Both the position numbers and the translations under genes were made by a program. This document shows positions 17,176 to 24,354 of a stretch of DNA of 64,000 nucleotides, piece after piece. The DNA is taken from the NCBI RefSeq assembly GCF_014268805.2, contig NZ_JABWRF020000002.1, positions 874,001-938,000 on the forward strand, in the 5' to 3' direction. Every line of letters begins with the position of its first letter. Position 1 is the first letter of the stretch. The stretch comes from Pseudomonas farsensis (GTDB taxonomy: Bacteria > Pseudomonadota > Gammaproteobacteria > Pseudomonadales > Pseudomonadaceae). The notes below the pieces were generated by a model. It was not told where the DNA came from, did no database searches, and was given only the letters and a program-made list of their open reading frames with translations.

Positions 17176-17841
17176 ATGAGTTACCAGCACAAGTACGTAG
17201 ACGGCACCCACATCCACTTCCCGTTGGGCAAGGTGGTATGCATCGGGCGCAACTACGCCGAGCATGCCAAGGAACTGGACAACCCGATCCCCAGCGAGCC
17301 GCTGCTGTTCATCAAGCCGGGCAGTTGCGTGGTGCCGCTTGAGGGTGGCTTCAAGATCCCGACCGAACGTGGCTCGGTGCACTACGAAGCCGAAATTGCC
17401 GTGTTGCTAGGCAAGTCGCTGTCGACCAAGCCAACCGATGAAGAGGTGCTCGACGCCATTTCCGGTTATGCGCCGGCACTGGACCTGACCCTGCGCGACC
17501 TGCAGAGCAAGCTCAAAGAGCAGGGCTTGCCGTGGGAGTTGTGCAAGAGCTTTGACGGCGCCTGCGTGCTGCCGCCTTTCGTTGCTGCATCCACCTTCGC
17601 TGACGTGACTGATATCCCGGTACGCCTGACCATCAACGGTGAAGTGCGCCAGGACGGCAACAGCGCGATGATGCTCAACCCCATCGTGCCTATGATCAAG
17701 CACATGGCTGCGTGCTTCTCGCTGCAGGCTGGCGACGTGATCCTGACCGGCACCCCTGCGGGCGTTGGCCCGTTCAATGTCGGTGACGAGCTGGTGCTGG
17801 AGCTGCCCGGTGTCTGCCGCTTCGAGAGCCGGGTGCTCTGA
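17176..17841 (+). CDS. Fumarylacetoacetate hydrolase family protein (YcgM-like)
   Basis: A 221-residue cytoplasmic metal-dependent enzyme of the FAH superfamily. It shows VVCIGRNYAEHAKELDNPIP at the start, the metal-binding acidic motif HYEAEIAVLLGK, and TGTPAGVGPF near the end. Single-domain members act as acylpyruvate hydrolases or oxaloacetate decarboxylases; which applies here cannot be read from the sequence. It starts 24 bp after the D-2-hydroxyglutarate dehydrogenase gene with a strong CAGGAG site, so both are likely on one transcript and may share 2-oxo acid metabolism. Confidence 0.9.
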   Translation: MSYQHKYVDGTHIHFPLGKVVCIGRNYAEHAKELDNPIPSEPLLFIKPGSCVVPLEGGFKIPTERGSVHYEAEIAVLLGKSLSTKPTDEEVLDAISGYAPALDLTLRDLQSKLKEQGLPWELCKSFDGACVLPPFVAASTFADVTDIPVRLTINGEVRQDGNSAMMLNPIVPMIKHMAACFSLQAGDVILTGTPAGVGPFNVGDELVLELPGVCRFESRVL

Positions 17842-17847
17842 CCCTGA

Positions 17848-17877
17848 AGCGGCGAGGGTTTCAGGCCGTCGCCGTTT
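17848..17877 (+). terminator. Possible Rho-independent terminator after the FAH-family gene
   Basis: Stem CGGCGA / TCGCCG followed by TTT. A second weak hairpin (GGCA/TGCC) with seven T follows at 17889-17907. Either or both may end the operon. Confidence 0.4.
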
Positions 17878-17991
17878 CATCCCCTGGCAGGTTTTGCCGT
17901 TTTTTTCACAAACGTTACGGATAATGCGCCATTTTGAGCCCGTTCGCCGGCGTTAGGAAGACATTACGGCAAGCCTACAGGACCCCCAATA

Positions 17992-18897
17992 ATGGTCACC
18001 CCCTCCGCTTCACCCTTACCCCCAACGCCACGGCGTCGAATGTTGCTGCGTTGGCCGCTATGGCTCGGCGTGCTTGCCGTGATCGGTTATGGCGTTGCGG
18101 TGGCCATGCACTGGGATGACCGCGGCTTGCTGTGGATCAAAGAACGCTTCGAGTCCACCAGCGAGCGCGAGCAAAGCATCTGGCTGCCGGCGTACATTGC
18201 CGATATCGACGCCAAGCCGCTGCCGGGCATGGAGCGCGACGAAGCCTCGGACCTGGCGTTCAACCCGCATACCCGCACCTTGTTCGCCGTCATGGGCAAG
18301 CACCCGTTCCTGGCCGAGCTCGACCTGGACGGCAACGTACTGCGCAAGATCGCCCTCAATGGCTGGGCCAACCCTGAAGGGGTGGTGGTGTTGGAGGACG
18401 GCCGCATCGGTATCGTCGATGAGCGCCAACGGGATCTGGTGAAGGTCACGGTCGACGCGAACACCGCGGCGCTGGAGCGCGGCGACTATCAAGGCGTTGA
18501 CCTGGGGGAGTCCCCGGAGGACAACAAGGGCTTCGAGGGCATCGCCTGGGACGCCATGCGTCAGCGCCTGCTGATCGGCGCTGAGCGCCCGCCCACCCTG
18601 TATGCCTTGAGCAAAGAGGGCCGCAGCCCGTTGCCTAGCGATGGGCTCGATCTGCGCAACTTGTCCGCCTTGGCTGTCGACCCGCGCACCGGCCACCTGC
18701 TGGCGTTGTCGGCCGAATCGAACATGCTGCTCGAACTCGACGACAAGGGCGCTCAGGTCAGCTTCATGACGTTGCTGGGGGGCTTCAATGGCCTGAAGCA
18801 CACCATTCCGCGTGCCGAGGGCGTGACGATGGACGATCAAGGCGTGGTGTACATCGTCAGCGAGCCCAACCTCTTCTATCGCTTCAGAAAAAACTGA
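17992..18897 (+). CDS. SdiA-regulated domain protein, copy 1
   Basis: A 301-residue protein with one N-terminal membrane helix (LWLGVLAVIGYGVAVAMHW, residues about 20-40). A beta-propeller-like SdiA-regulated (YjiK) domain follows, predicted in the periplasm. Repeated blade motifs include DLAFNPHTRTLFAVMGKHP, GWANPEGVVVLEDGRIGIVD and LSALAVDPRTGHLLALSAES. Function is unknown; the family resembles phytase and esterase propellers. The region before it (17842-17991) contains the two weak hairpins listed separately and no other gene. It is followed 90 bp downstream by a paralogue. Confidence 0.87.
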   Translation: MVTPSASPLPPTPRRRMLLRWPLWLGVLAVIGYGVAVAMHWDDRGLLWIKERFESTSEREQSIWLPAYIADIDAKPLPGMERDEASDLAFNPHTRTLFAVMGKHPFLAELDLDGNVLRKIALNGWANPEGVVVLEDGRIGIVDERQRDLVKVTVDANTAALERGDYQGVDLGESPEDNKGFEGIAWDAMRQRLLIGAERPPTLYALSKEGRSPLPSDGLDLRNLSALAVDPRTGHLLALSAESNMLLELDDKGAQVSFMTLLGGFNGLKHTIPRAEGVTMDDQGVVYIVSEPNLFYRFRKN

Positions 18898-18987
18898 CAA
18901 CTCTGCCAGTTGTTTCCCGCTCTGACTTTAAGGTTTGCTTCAGTTCTGAATGGTTTGATCTGCACTCACTCTGTCGAGCCTGCCCTG

Positions 18988-19893
18988 ATGCGCCGAAGCT
19001 ACCGCCTGATCACCGCCTCTGTCCTGCTTGTCGCGCTGGCTTTAGCTGGCGTTGCTGCCCATGAATTCCGCCTCTTCGAGCGCGGCTGGTTCAATCTCAA
19101 GGCCTGGTGGCAGCCGGCCGAGCAAGGCATTGGCCTTGAACGTTATGAGGTGGCGCTTGAAGCGCAGCCCATCGAAGGCCTGAACGACGATGTGTCGGCG
19201 CTGACCTACGACCCCGACCGCAAAACCTTGTTTACCGTGACCAACTCGAACCCTGAGCTGATCGAGCTTTCGCTCGACGGGCGCATTCTGCGCCGGGTGC
19301 CGCTGACCGGTTTCGGCGACCCGGAGGCGGTGGAATACGTAGGCCCGAACAGTTACGTGATCACCGATGAACGCCAGCATCGGCTGATTCGCGTGCGTTT
19401 GGATGACAGCACGCTGTTCCTGGATGCGGGCGATGCCGAGCAGCTCACCCTGGGGATCGGCTTGAACGGCAACAAGGGCTTTGAAGGGCTGGCCTATGAC
19501 TCGGTGGGCAAACGCCTGTTCGTGGCCAAGGAGCGCGACCCCATGCTGATCTATGAGGTGCATGGCTTCCCCCATGCCGACCCCGAGCAGCCTTATGCCG
19601 TGCGTGTAGAGCAGGACCGCAAGCGTGATGCGCGGATGTTCGTCAGGGACCTGTCGAGCCTGCAATACGACGAGCGCAGCGGGCACCTGCTGGCGCTGTC
19701 GGATGAATCGCGGCTGGTGATAGAGCTGGATGTCGATGGCAGGCCACTGAGCACCTTGTCGTTGCGCAAGGGGTTCCAGGGCTTGAAAAAGACCGTGCCG
19801 CAGGCTGAAGGGCTGGCGATGGACGAGGCCGGGACGCTGTACCTGGTCAGCGAGCCGAACCTGTTTTATGTGTTCAAGCAGCCAGCTAATTGA
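18988..19893 (+). CDS. SdiA-regulated domain protein, copy 2
   Basis: A 301-residue paralogue of the previous gene, with the same layout: signal-anchor helix (LITASVLLVALALAGVAA) then a propeller domain. It shares ALTYDPDRKTLFTVTNSNPE, GFGDPEAVEYVGPNSYVITD and SSLQYDERSGHLLALSDESR with the equivalent blades of copy 1. Both end in the same YLVSEPNLFY / YIVSEPNLFY strand. The copies are clearly diverged, so the tandem duplication is old. ATG 18988 is chosen because the hydrophobic segment starts there; an upstream frame to 18910 is open but unlikely to be translated. Confidence 0.85.
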   Translation: MRRSYRLITASVLLVALALAGVAAHEFRLFERGWFNLKAWWQPAEQGIGLERYEVALEAQPIEGLNDDVSALTYDPDRKTLFTVTNSNPELIELSLDGRILRRVPLTGFGDPEAVEYVGPNSYVITDERQHRLIRVRLDDSTLFLDAGDAEQLTLGIGLNGNKGFEGLAYDSVGKRLFVAKERDPMLIYEVHGFPHADPEQPYAVRVEQDRKRDARMFVRDLSSLQYDERSGHLLALSDESRLVIELDVDGRPLSTLSLRKGFQGLKKTVPQAEGLAMDEAGTLYLVSEPNLFYVFKQPAN

Positions 19894-19919
19894 TTGGGCT
19901 GGGTGAACCGGCTCGCCTG

Positions 19920-20142
19920 CACCGGCCTCATCGCAGGCTGGCGCCAGCTCCCACAGGGGCCGTGCTCAACCGCAACATTGCTGGTTGGACCCAATCCTGT
20001 GGGAAATGATAGAGAGTCGTGGCGAGCGGGCTTGTCCCGCGTTGGGCTGCGCAGCAGCCCTGAAACCCCAGGGGCTGCTGCGCAGCCCAACGCGGGACAA
20101 GCCCGCTCGCCACAAAGGAGCTCTCCAGCCTGCGATGAGGCC
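19920..20142. repeat. Composite REP cluster, near-copy of 12772-12965
   Basis: Family C half-element (CATCGCAGGCTGGCGCCAGC), then the spacer GTGCTCAACCGCAACATTGC, then a family B long hairpin at about 20019-20113 and a closing family C end CAGCCTGCGATGAGG. The spacer and the hairpin match the cluster at 12.8 kb with only a few changes. It separates the convergent SdiA-domain copy 2 and rpiA genes; no coding sequence is seen. Confidence 0.88.
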
Positions 20143-20174
20143 AATGCAGGCTGGCCGGTTCACCTGCAAAGGCC

Positions 20175-20849
20175 TCACTCGGCCTTGAGGGTCTTCACGC
20201 CTTCAGCAGTACCCAGCAACAGCACATCAGCCGGGCGAGCGGCGAACAGGCCATTGGTTACCACGCCAACGATGGCGTTGATCTGGGTTTCCAGCTCGAC
20301 CGGGTTGGTGATCTGCAGGTTGTAGACATCCAGGATCACGTTGCCGTTGTCGGTCACCACACCCTCGCGGTAAACCGGGTCGCCGCCCAGCTTGACCAGC
20401 TGGCGCGCCACGTGGCTGCGGGCCATGGGGATGACCTCGACCGGCAGCGGGAAGGCGCCCAGCACCGGTACCAGCTTGCTGCCATCGGCGATGCAGATGA
20501 ACGTCTTGGCCACGGCCGCGACGATTTTCTCGCGGGTCAGGGCCGCGCCACCGCCTTTGATCAGGTTCAGGTGCGCGTCGCTCTCGTCGGCGCCATCGAC
20601 ATAGAACTCAAGCTCACTGACGCTGTTCAGCTCATACACCGCAATGCCATGGCCCTTCAGGCGCTGTGCAGTGGCCTCGGAGCTGGCGACGGCGCCGTCG
20701 AAGGCGCTCTTGTGCTGCGCCAGGGCGTCGATGAAGAAGTTGGCGGTAGAACCGGTGCCAACGCCTACGACGCTTTTTTCATCCAGCTTTGGGAGGATGA
20801 GGTCGACAGCGGCCTGGGCGACGGCCTGTTTGAGTTGATCCTGGGTCAT
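20175..20849 (-). CDS. rpiA: Ribose-5-phosphate isomerase A
   Basis: A 224-residue cytoplasmic isomerase interconverting ribose 5-phosphate and ribulose 5-phosphate in the pentose phosphate pathway. The phosphate-binding motif [17 protein letters not shown] (residues about 27-43) and the catalytic segments [20 protein letters not shown] and ALTREKIVA are present. Length is typical (219-228). The start ATG 20849 matches family starts ([16 protein letters not shown]). It is divergent from ilvA with 135 bp between the starts, an arrangement common in Pseudomonas. Confidence 0.97.
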   Translation of the reverse strand: MTQDQLKQAVAQAAVDLILPKLDEKSVVGVGTGSTANFFIDALAQHKSAFDGAVASSEATAQRLKGHGIAVYELNSVSELEFYVDGADESDAHLNLIKGGGAALTREKIVAAVAKTFICIADGSKLVPVLGAFPLPVEVIPMARSHVARQLVKLGGDPVYREGVVTDNGNVILDVYNLQITNPVELETQINAIVGVVTNGLFAARPADVLLLGTAEGVKTLKAE

Positions 20850-20984
20850 GCGGGCTCCGGGAAGGGGCAGGGCGGGTTTCAAAGTTGCCTAGTATAACGG
20901 CTCGCACGGCTTTGCTGTGGTCGCCCGACGTGGCGCTGCGGTAGACTCGCAGCCCTTGTCCCGCGGCCCAGTGATGCTTTCCCG

Positions 20985-22499
20985 ATGCTCGAACAGTACG
21001 TCAAGAAGATCCTCACCTCGCGCGTCTACGACGTAGCCGTCGAAACCCCGCTGCACAGCGCCGGGCAACTGAGCAAGCGCCTGGGCAACAGCGTGCTGCT
21101 AAAGCGCGAGGACCTGCAGCCGGTGTTCTCGTTCAAGATTCGCGGGGCCTACAACAAGCTGGCGCAACTGACCGCCGAAGAGCTGGCGCGGGGCGTGGTG
21201 ACCGCATCCGCCGGCAACCATGCCCAGGGCCTGGCCTTGGCGGCGCGCGAGCTTGGCATCAAAGCCACCATCGTGATGCCCAAGACCACCCCGGAAATCA
21301 AGATTGAAGGCGTGCGTTCGCGCGGCGGCAAGGTTGTACTGCACGGCGACTCGTTCCCCGAGGCGCTGGCGTACTCGCTGAAACTGGTCGATGAAAAGGG
21401 CTTCGTCTATATCCACCCCTACGATGACCCGCACACCATTGCCGGCCAAGGCACCGTGGCCATGGAGATCTTGCGCCAGCACCCAGGCCGCCTGGACGCG
21501 ATCTTCGTGCCGGTGGGCGGTGGCGGGCTGATTGCCGGCATTGCCGCCTACGTCAAGTACCTGCGCCCGGAAATCAAGGTCATCGGCGTCGAGCCCGACG
21601 ACTCCAACTGCCTGCAAGCTGCCATGGCCGCAGGCGAGCGTGTGGTGCTGCCGCAGGTCGGGCTGTTTGCCGATGGCGTGGCGGTGGCGCAGATCGGCCA
21701 GCATACCTTCGATATCTGCCGCCACCATGTCGATGAAGTGATCACTGTCAGCACCGACGAAATCTGTGCAGCTATCAAGGATATCTACGACGATACCCGC
21801 TCGATCACCGAACCTGCCGGCGCATTGGGCGTGGCGGGCATCAAGAAGTACGTCGAGCTCAAAGGCGTCACCGGCCAGACCCTGGTGGCCATCGATTCTG
21901 GCGCCAACGTCAACTTCGACCGCCTGCGCCATGTCGCCGAGCGTGCCGAACTGGGCGAAAAGCGTGAAGCCATCATCGCCGTGACCATCCCCGAGCGCCC
22001 GGGCAGCTTCAAGGCCTTCTGCGAGGCCATCGGCAAGCGCCAGATCACCGAATTCAACTACCGCAAGCACACCTCTGACGAGGCGCACATCTTCGTCGGT
22101 GTGCAGACTCACCCGGAAACCGACCCACGGGCCATGCTGGTACAGCATTTGACCGAGCAAGGCTTCCCGGTGGTCGACCTGACCGACAACGAGCTGGCCA
22201 AGCTGCACATCCGCCATATGGTCGGCGGCCATTCGGCGGGCGCCCATGACGAAATCGTGCTGCGCTTCGAATTCCCCGAGCGGCCCGGTGCACTGTTCAA
22301 CTTCCTCAACAAGCTGGGTGGGCGCTGGAACATCTCGATGTTCCATTACCGCAACCATGGCGCGGCGGATGGCCGCGTAGTGGCAGGCTTGCAGGTGCCT
22401 GAAGAAGAACGCCACCTGGTGCCGGAGGCATTGGCCAAGATTGGCTACCCGTATTGGGATGAAACCGAGAACCCGGCTTACCGGCTATTCTTGGGCTGA
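20985..22499 (+). CDS. ilvA: Threonine ammonia-lyase, biosynthetic
   Basis: A 504-residue PLP enzyme converting threonine to 2-oxobutanoate, the first step of isoleucine synthesis. The PLP lysine is in VFSFKIRGAYNK (about residue 58). The phosphate-binding glycine loop is PVGGGGLIAGIA. Two ACT-like regulatory repeats follow (starting ERPGSFKAFCEAIGKRQITE and ERPGALFNFLNKLGGRWNIS), so it is the isoleucine-inhibited biosynthetic form rather than the short catabolic TdcB type. Length matches E. coli IlvA (514). No isoleucine attenuator leader was seen in the 135-bp region before it. Confidence 0.96.
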   Translation: MLEQYVKKILTSRVYDVAVETPLHSAGQLSKRLGNSVLLKREDLQPVFSFKIRGAYNKLAQLTAEELARGVVTASAGNHAQGLALAARELGIKATIVMPKTTPEIKIEGVRSRGGKVVLHGDSFPEALAYSLKLVDEKGFVYIHPYDDPHTIAGQGTVAMEILRQHPGRLDAIFVPVGGGGLIAGIAAYVKYLRPEIKVIGVEPDDSNCLQAAMAAGERVVLPQVGLFADGVAVAQIGQHTFDICRHHVDEVITVSTDEICAAIKDIYDDTRSITEPAGALGVAGIKKYVELKGVTGQTLVAIDSGANVNFDRLRHVAERAELGEKREAIIAVTIPERPGSFKAFCEAIGKRQITEFNYRKHTSDEAHIFVGVQTHPETDPRAMLVQHLTEQGFPVVDLTDNELAKLHIRHMVGGHSAGAHDEIVLRFEFPERPGALFNFLNKLGGRWNISMFHYRNHGAADGRVVAGLQVPEEERHLVPEALAKIGYPYWDETENPAYRLFLG

Positions 22500-22505
22500 C
22501 GACGC

Positions 22506-22576
22506 CATCGCGGGGCAAGCCCGCTCCCACAAAAGCGCTTTCATGCATCCTGTGGGAGCGGGCTTGCCCCGCGATG
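22506..22576. repeat. REP pair, family B
   Basis: Inverted copies of CATCGCGGGGCAAGCCCGCT, about 30 bases each, with a short spacer. It lies between ilvA and the DUF2269 gene, two genes on the same strand, so it may separate their transcripts. Confidence 0.9.
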
Positions 22577-22615
22577 CAGCACACGCGTACTGGCCCATAT
22601 CAAGGACATTCTGCG

Positions 22616-23041
22616 ATGGAACACCTGACCACCCTCAAGACCCTGCATGTCCTCGCCACCGCGCTGTTGTTGCTCAGCGCCCTGGGCCTGGCCGTCTGGA
22701 CCCTGCGTGCCCGCCGCCAGGGCGATGCCGAGGCCTACGCCAAGCTGTTGCGCCGCCCGCTGCTGTTCGTCTGGCTGCTGATGGGTGTGTGCCTGGTGAG
22801 CATGCCGTTCACCGGCTGGTGGCTGGTGCACCTGGTCGGCTGGCCGCTGGGGCAAACCTGGGTATTGGCCTCAAGCGTCATCTACACCGTCGGCGCGCTG
22901 GCCGTGTGGTGGCTGCTGGTGCGCCTGAACCGGCTGCGCAAGGGCGAGGGTGCGGGGCTGCGCCTGACCCTCGCGCTGGCGCTGTTCAGCGGCGTGTGTT
23001 TCCTGTCGATTGCTGGGCTGATGGGCGCCAAGCCGGTCTAG
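22616..23041 (+). CDS. DUF2269 family integral membrane protein
   Basis: A 141-residue inner-membrane protein with four hydrophobic helices at about residues 6-25, 45-68, 75-95 and 115-138. The N-terminus (LKTLHVLATALLLLSALGLA) carries a His in the first helix, as in other DUF2269 proteins. Function is unknown. AAGGA precedes the ATG by nine bases. It is convergent with the HAD gene, with 13 bp between the stops and no REP or strong hairpin. Confidence 0.82.
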   Translation: MEHLTTLKTLHVLATALLLLSALGLAVWTLRARRQGDAEAYAKLLRRPLLFVWLLMGVCLVSMPFTGWWLVHLVGWPLGQTWVLASSVIYTVGALAVWWLLVRLNRLRKGEGAGLRLTLALALFSGVCFLSIAGLMGAKPV

Positions 23042-23054
23042 CCGCACGCTGCGC

Positions 23055-23711
23055 TCAGTCCCTGAGCGAAATCACCGGCCAGCCGCGTTTTTCGGCTTCG
23101 GCCTGCAGGTTCGGGTCGGGGTCGACGGCCACCGCGTGGGTGACCTGCTCCAGCAGCGGCAGGTCGTTCATCGAGTCGCTATAGAAGTAGCTGTCTTCAA
23201 GCGTAAAGCCGTTCTCCAGCATCCACCGCGCCAGGCGCGTCACCTTGCCTTCACGGAAACACGGTATATCGGTACTGCGCCCGGTGTAGCGGCCGCTCTG
23301 CATTTCGCATTCGGTGGCCAGCAGCACCTGCACACCCAGGCGCCTGGCGATGGGCGCGGTGACGAAGCGGTTGGTGGCGGTGATGATCACCAGCTGATCG
23401 CCGGCATTGCGGTGCTGCTGCAGTAGCGCCATGGCCTTGGGCAACATGATCGGCTCGATGCAGTCACGCATGAACTCGGCGTGCCACTGGTCCAGCTGGG
23501 CAGGCTCGGTGGCGGCGAGGATCTCCATGGAGAAGGCCAGGTAGGCCTGCAGGTCCAGGGTGCCGTTGAGGTAGTCCTGGTAAAAGGCATCGTTGCGCGC
23601 CTTGTAGGCGATCGGGTCAAGAATGCCCCGTTCGCACAGGTAGTCGCCCCAGGCGTGGTCGCTGTCGCCGCCGAGGAGGGTATTGTCCAGGTCGAATAAA
23701 GCCAGGCGCAT
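23055..23711 (-). CDS. HAD-IB family hydrolase (phosphoserine-phosphatase-like)
   Basis: A 218-residue cytoplasmic phosphatase. HAD motif I is [16 protein letters not shown] at the N-terminus; motif II is [20 protein letters not shown]; motif III and IV residues are in [15 protein letters not shown] and [16 protein letters not shown]. The cap domain is the C1 helical type found in SerB-like and CDP-diacylglycerol-related phosphatases. Substrate is not fixed by sequence; histidinol-phosphate or phospholipid precursors are possible. ATG 23711 is chosen because motif I starts there. It is divergent from rppH. Confidence 0.87.
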   Translation of the reverse strand: MRLALFDLDNTLLGGDSDHAWGDYLCERGILDPIAYKARNDAFYQDYLNGTLDLQAYLAFSMEILAATEPAQLDQWHAEFMRDCIEPIMLPKAMALLQQHRNAGDQLVIITATNRFVTAPIARRLGVQVLLATECEMQSGRYTGRSTDIPCFREGKVTRLARWMLENGFTLEDSYFYSDSMNDLPLLEQVTHAVAVDPDPNLQAEAEKRGWPVISLRD

Positions 23712-23852
23712 CGCTAGTTCTCGCAAAAGCTTCCGGGAAAGCCCCGCAGAATACGGAGTTTTCACCTTGCTGCACATAAGCTTGCGGGCGCGTTGCTGCG
23801 CTCGCAGGCTTTGTGGAACAATGCGGCGACATGCGTTTGCGAGGTTGCTGCC

Positions 23853-24332
23853 GTGATCGACCCGGATGGTTTTCGCCCCAATGTCGGGATCATTCTCACG
23901 AATGATGCCGGGCAGGTGCTATGGGCTCGCCGGATCAACCAGGATGCCTGGCAGTTTCCACAGGGTGGCATCAACCCTGACGAAACGCCGGAAGACGCCT
24001 TGTACCGCGAGCTGAACGAAGAAGTCGGCCTGGAACGCCAGGACGTGGAAATACTTGCCTGCACCCGTGGCTGGTTGCGTTATCGTTTACCCCAACGTCT
24101 GGTGCGTACCCATAGCCAGCCGTTGTGTATCGGCCAAAAACAGAAGTGGTTCCTGCTGCGCCTGGTTAGCAACGAGCAACGGGTGCGCATGGACCTCACC
24201 GGCAAACCGGAATTCGACGGCTGGCGCTGGGTCAGCTACTGGTATCCGTTGGGCCAGGTGGTGACATTCAAGCGCGAGGTTTACCGTCGCGCCCTGAAAG
24301 AGCTAGCCCCGCGCCTGTTGACGCGCGACTGA
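23853..24332 (+). CDS. rppH: RNA pyrophosphohydrolase
   Basis: A 159-residue Nudix hydrolase that removes pyrophosphate from the 5' end of mRNA and so starts RNase E-dependent decay. The Nudix box is [20 protein letters not shown] in full register, and flanking RppH features [11 protein letters not shown] and DAWQFPQGG are present. The start is GTG at 23853 with GAGG eight bases upstream. Length and C-terminus match the family. It is followed 22 bp downstream by ptsP, the usual rppH-ptsP pair of gammaproteobacteria. Confidence 0.97.
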   Translation: MIDPDGFRPNVGIILTNDAGQVLWARRINQDAWQFPQGGINPDETPEDALYRELNEEVGLERQDVEILACTRGWLRYRLPQRLVRTHSQPLCIGQKQKWFLLRLVSNEQRVRMDLTGKPEFDGWRWVSYWYPLGQVVTFKREVYRRALKELAPRLLTRD

Positions 24333-24354
24333 CCACGGAGTCCGACCCCGAGCC

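Noticed and set aside
18910..18987. N-terminal extension of the second SdiA-domain protein
   Set aside because: The signal-anchor begins at ATG 18988, matching copy 1; the extension would bury it behind 26 unlikely residues.
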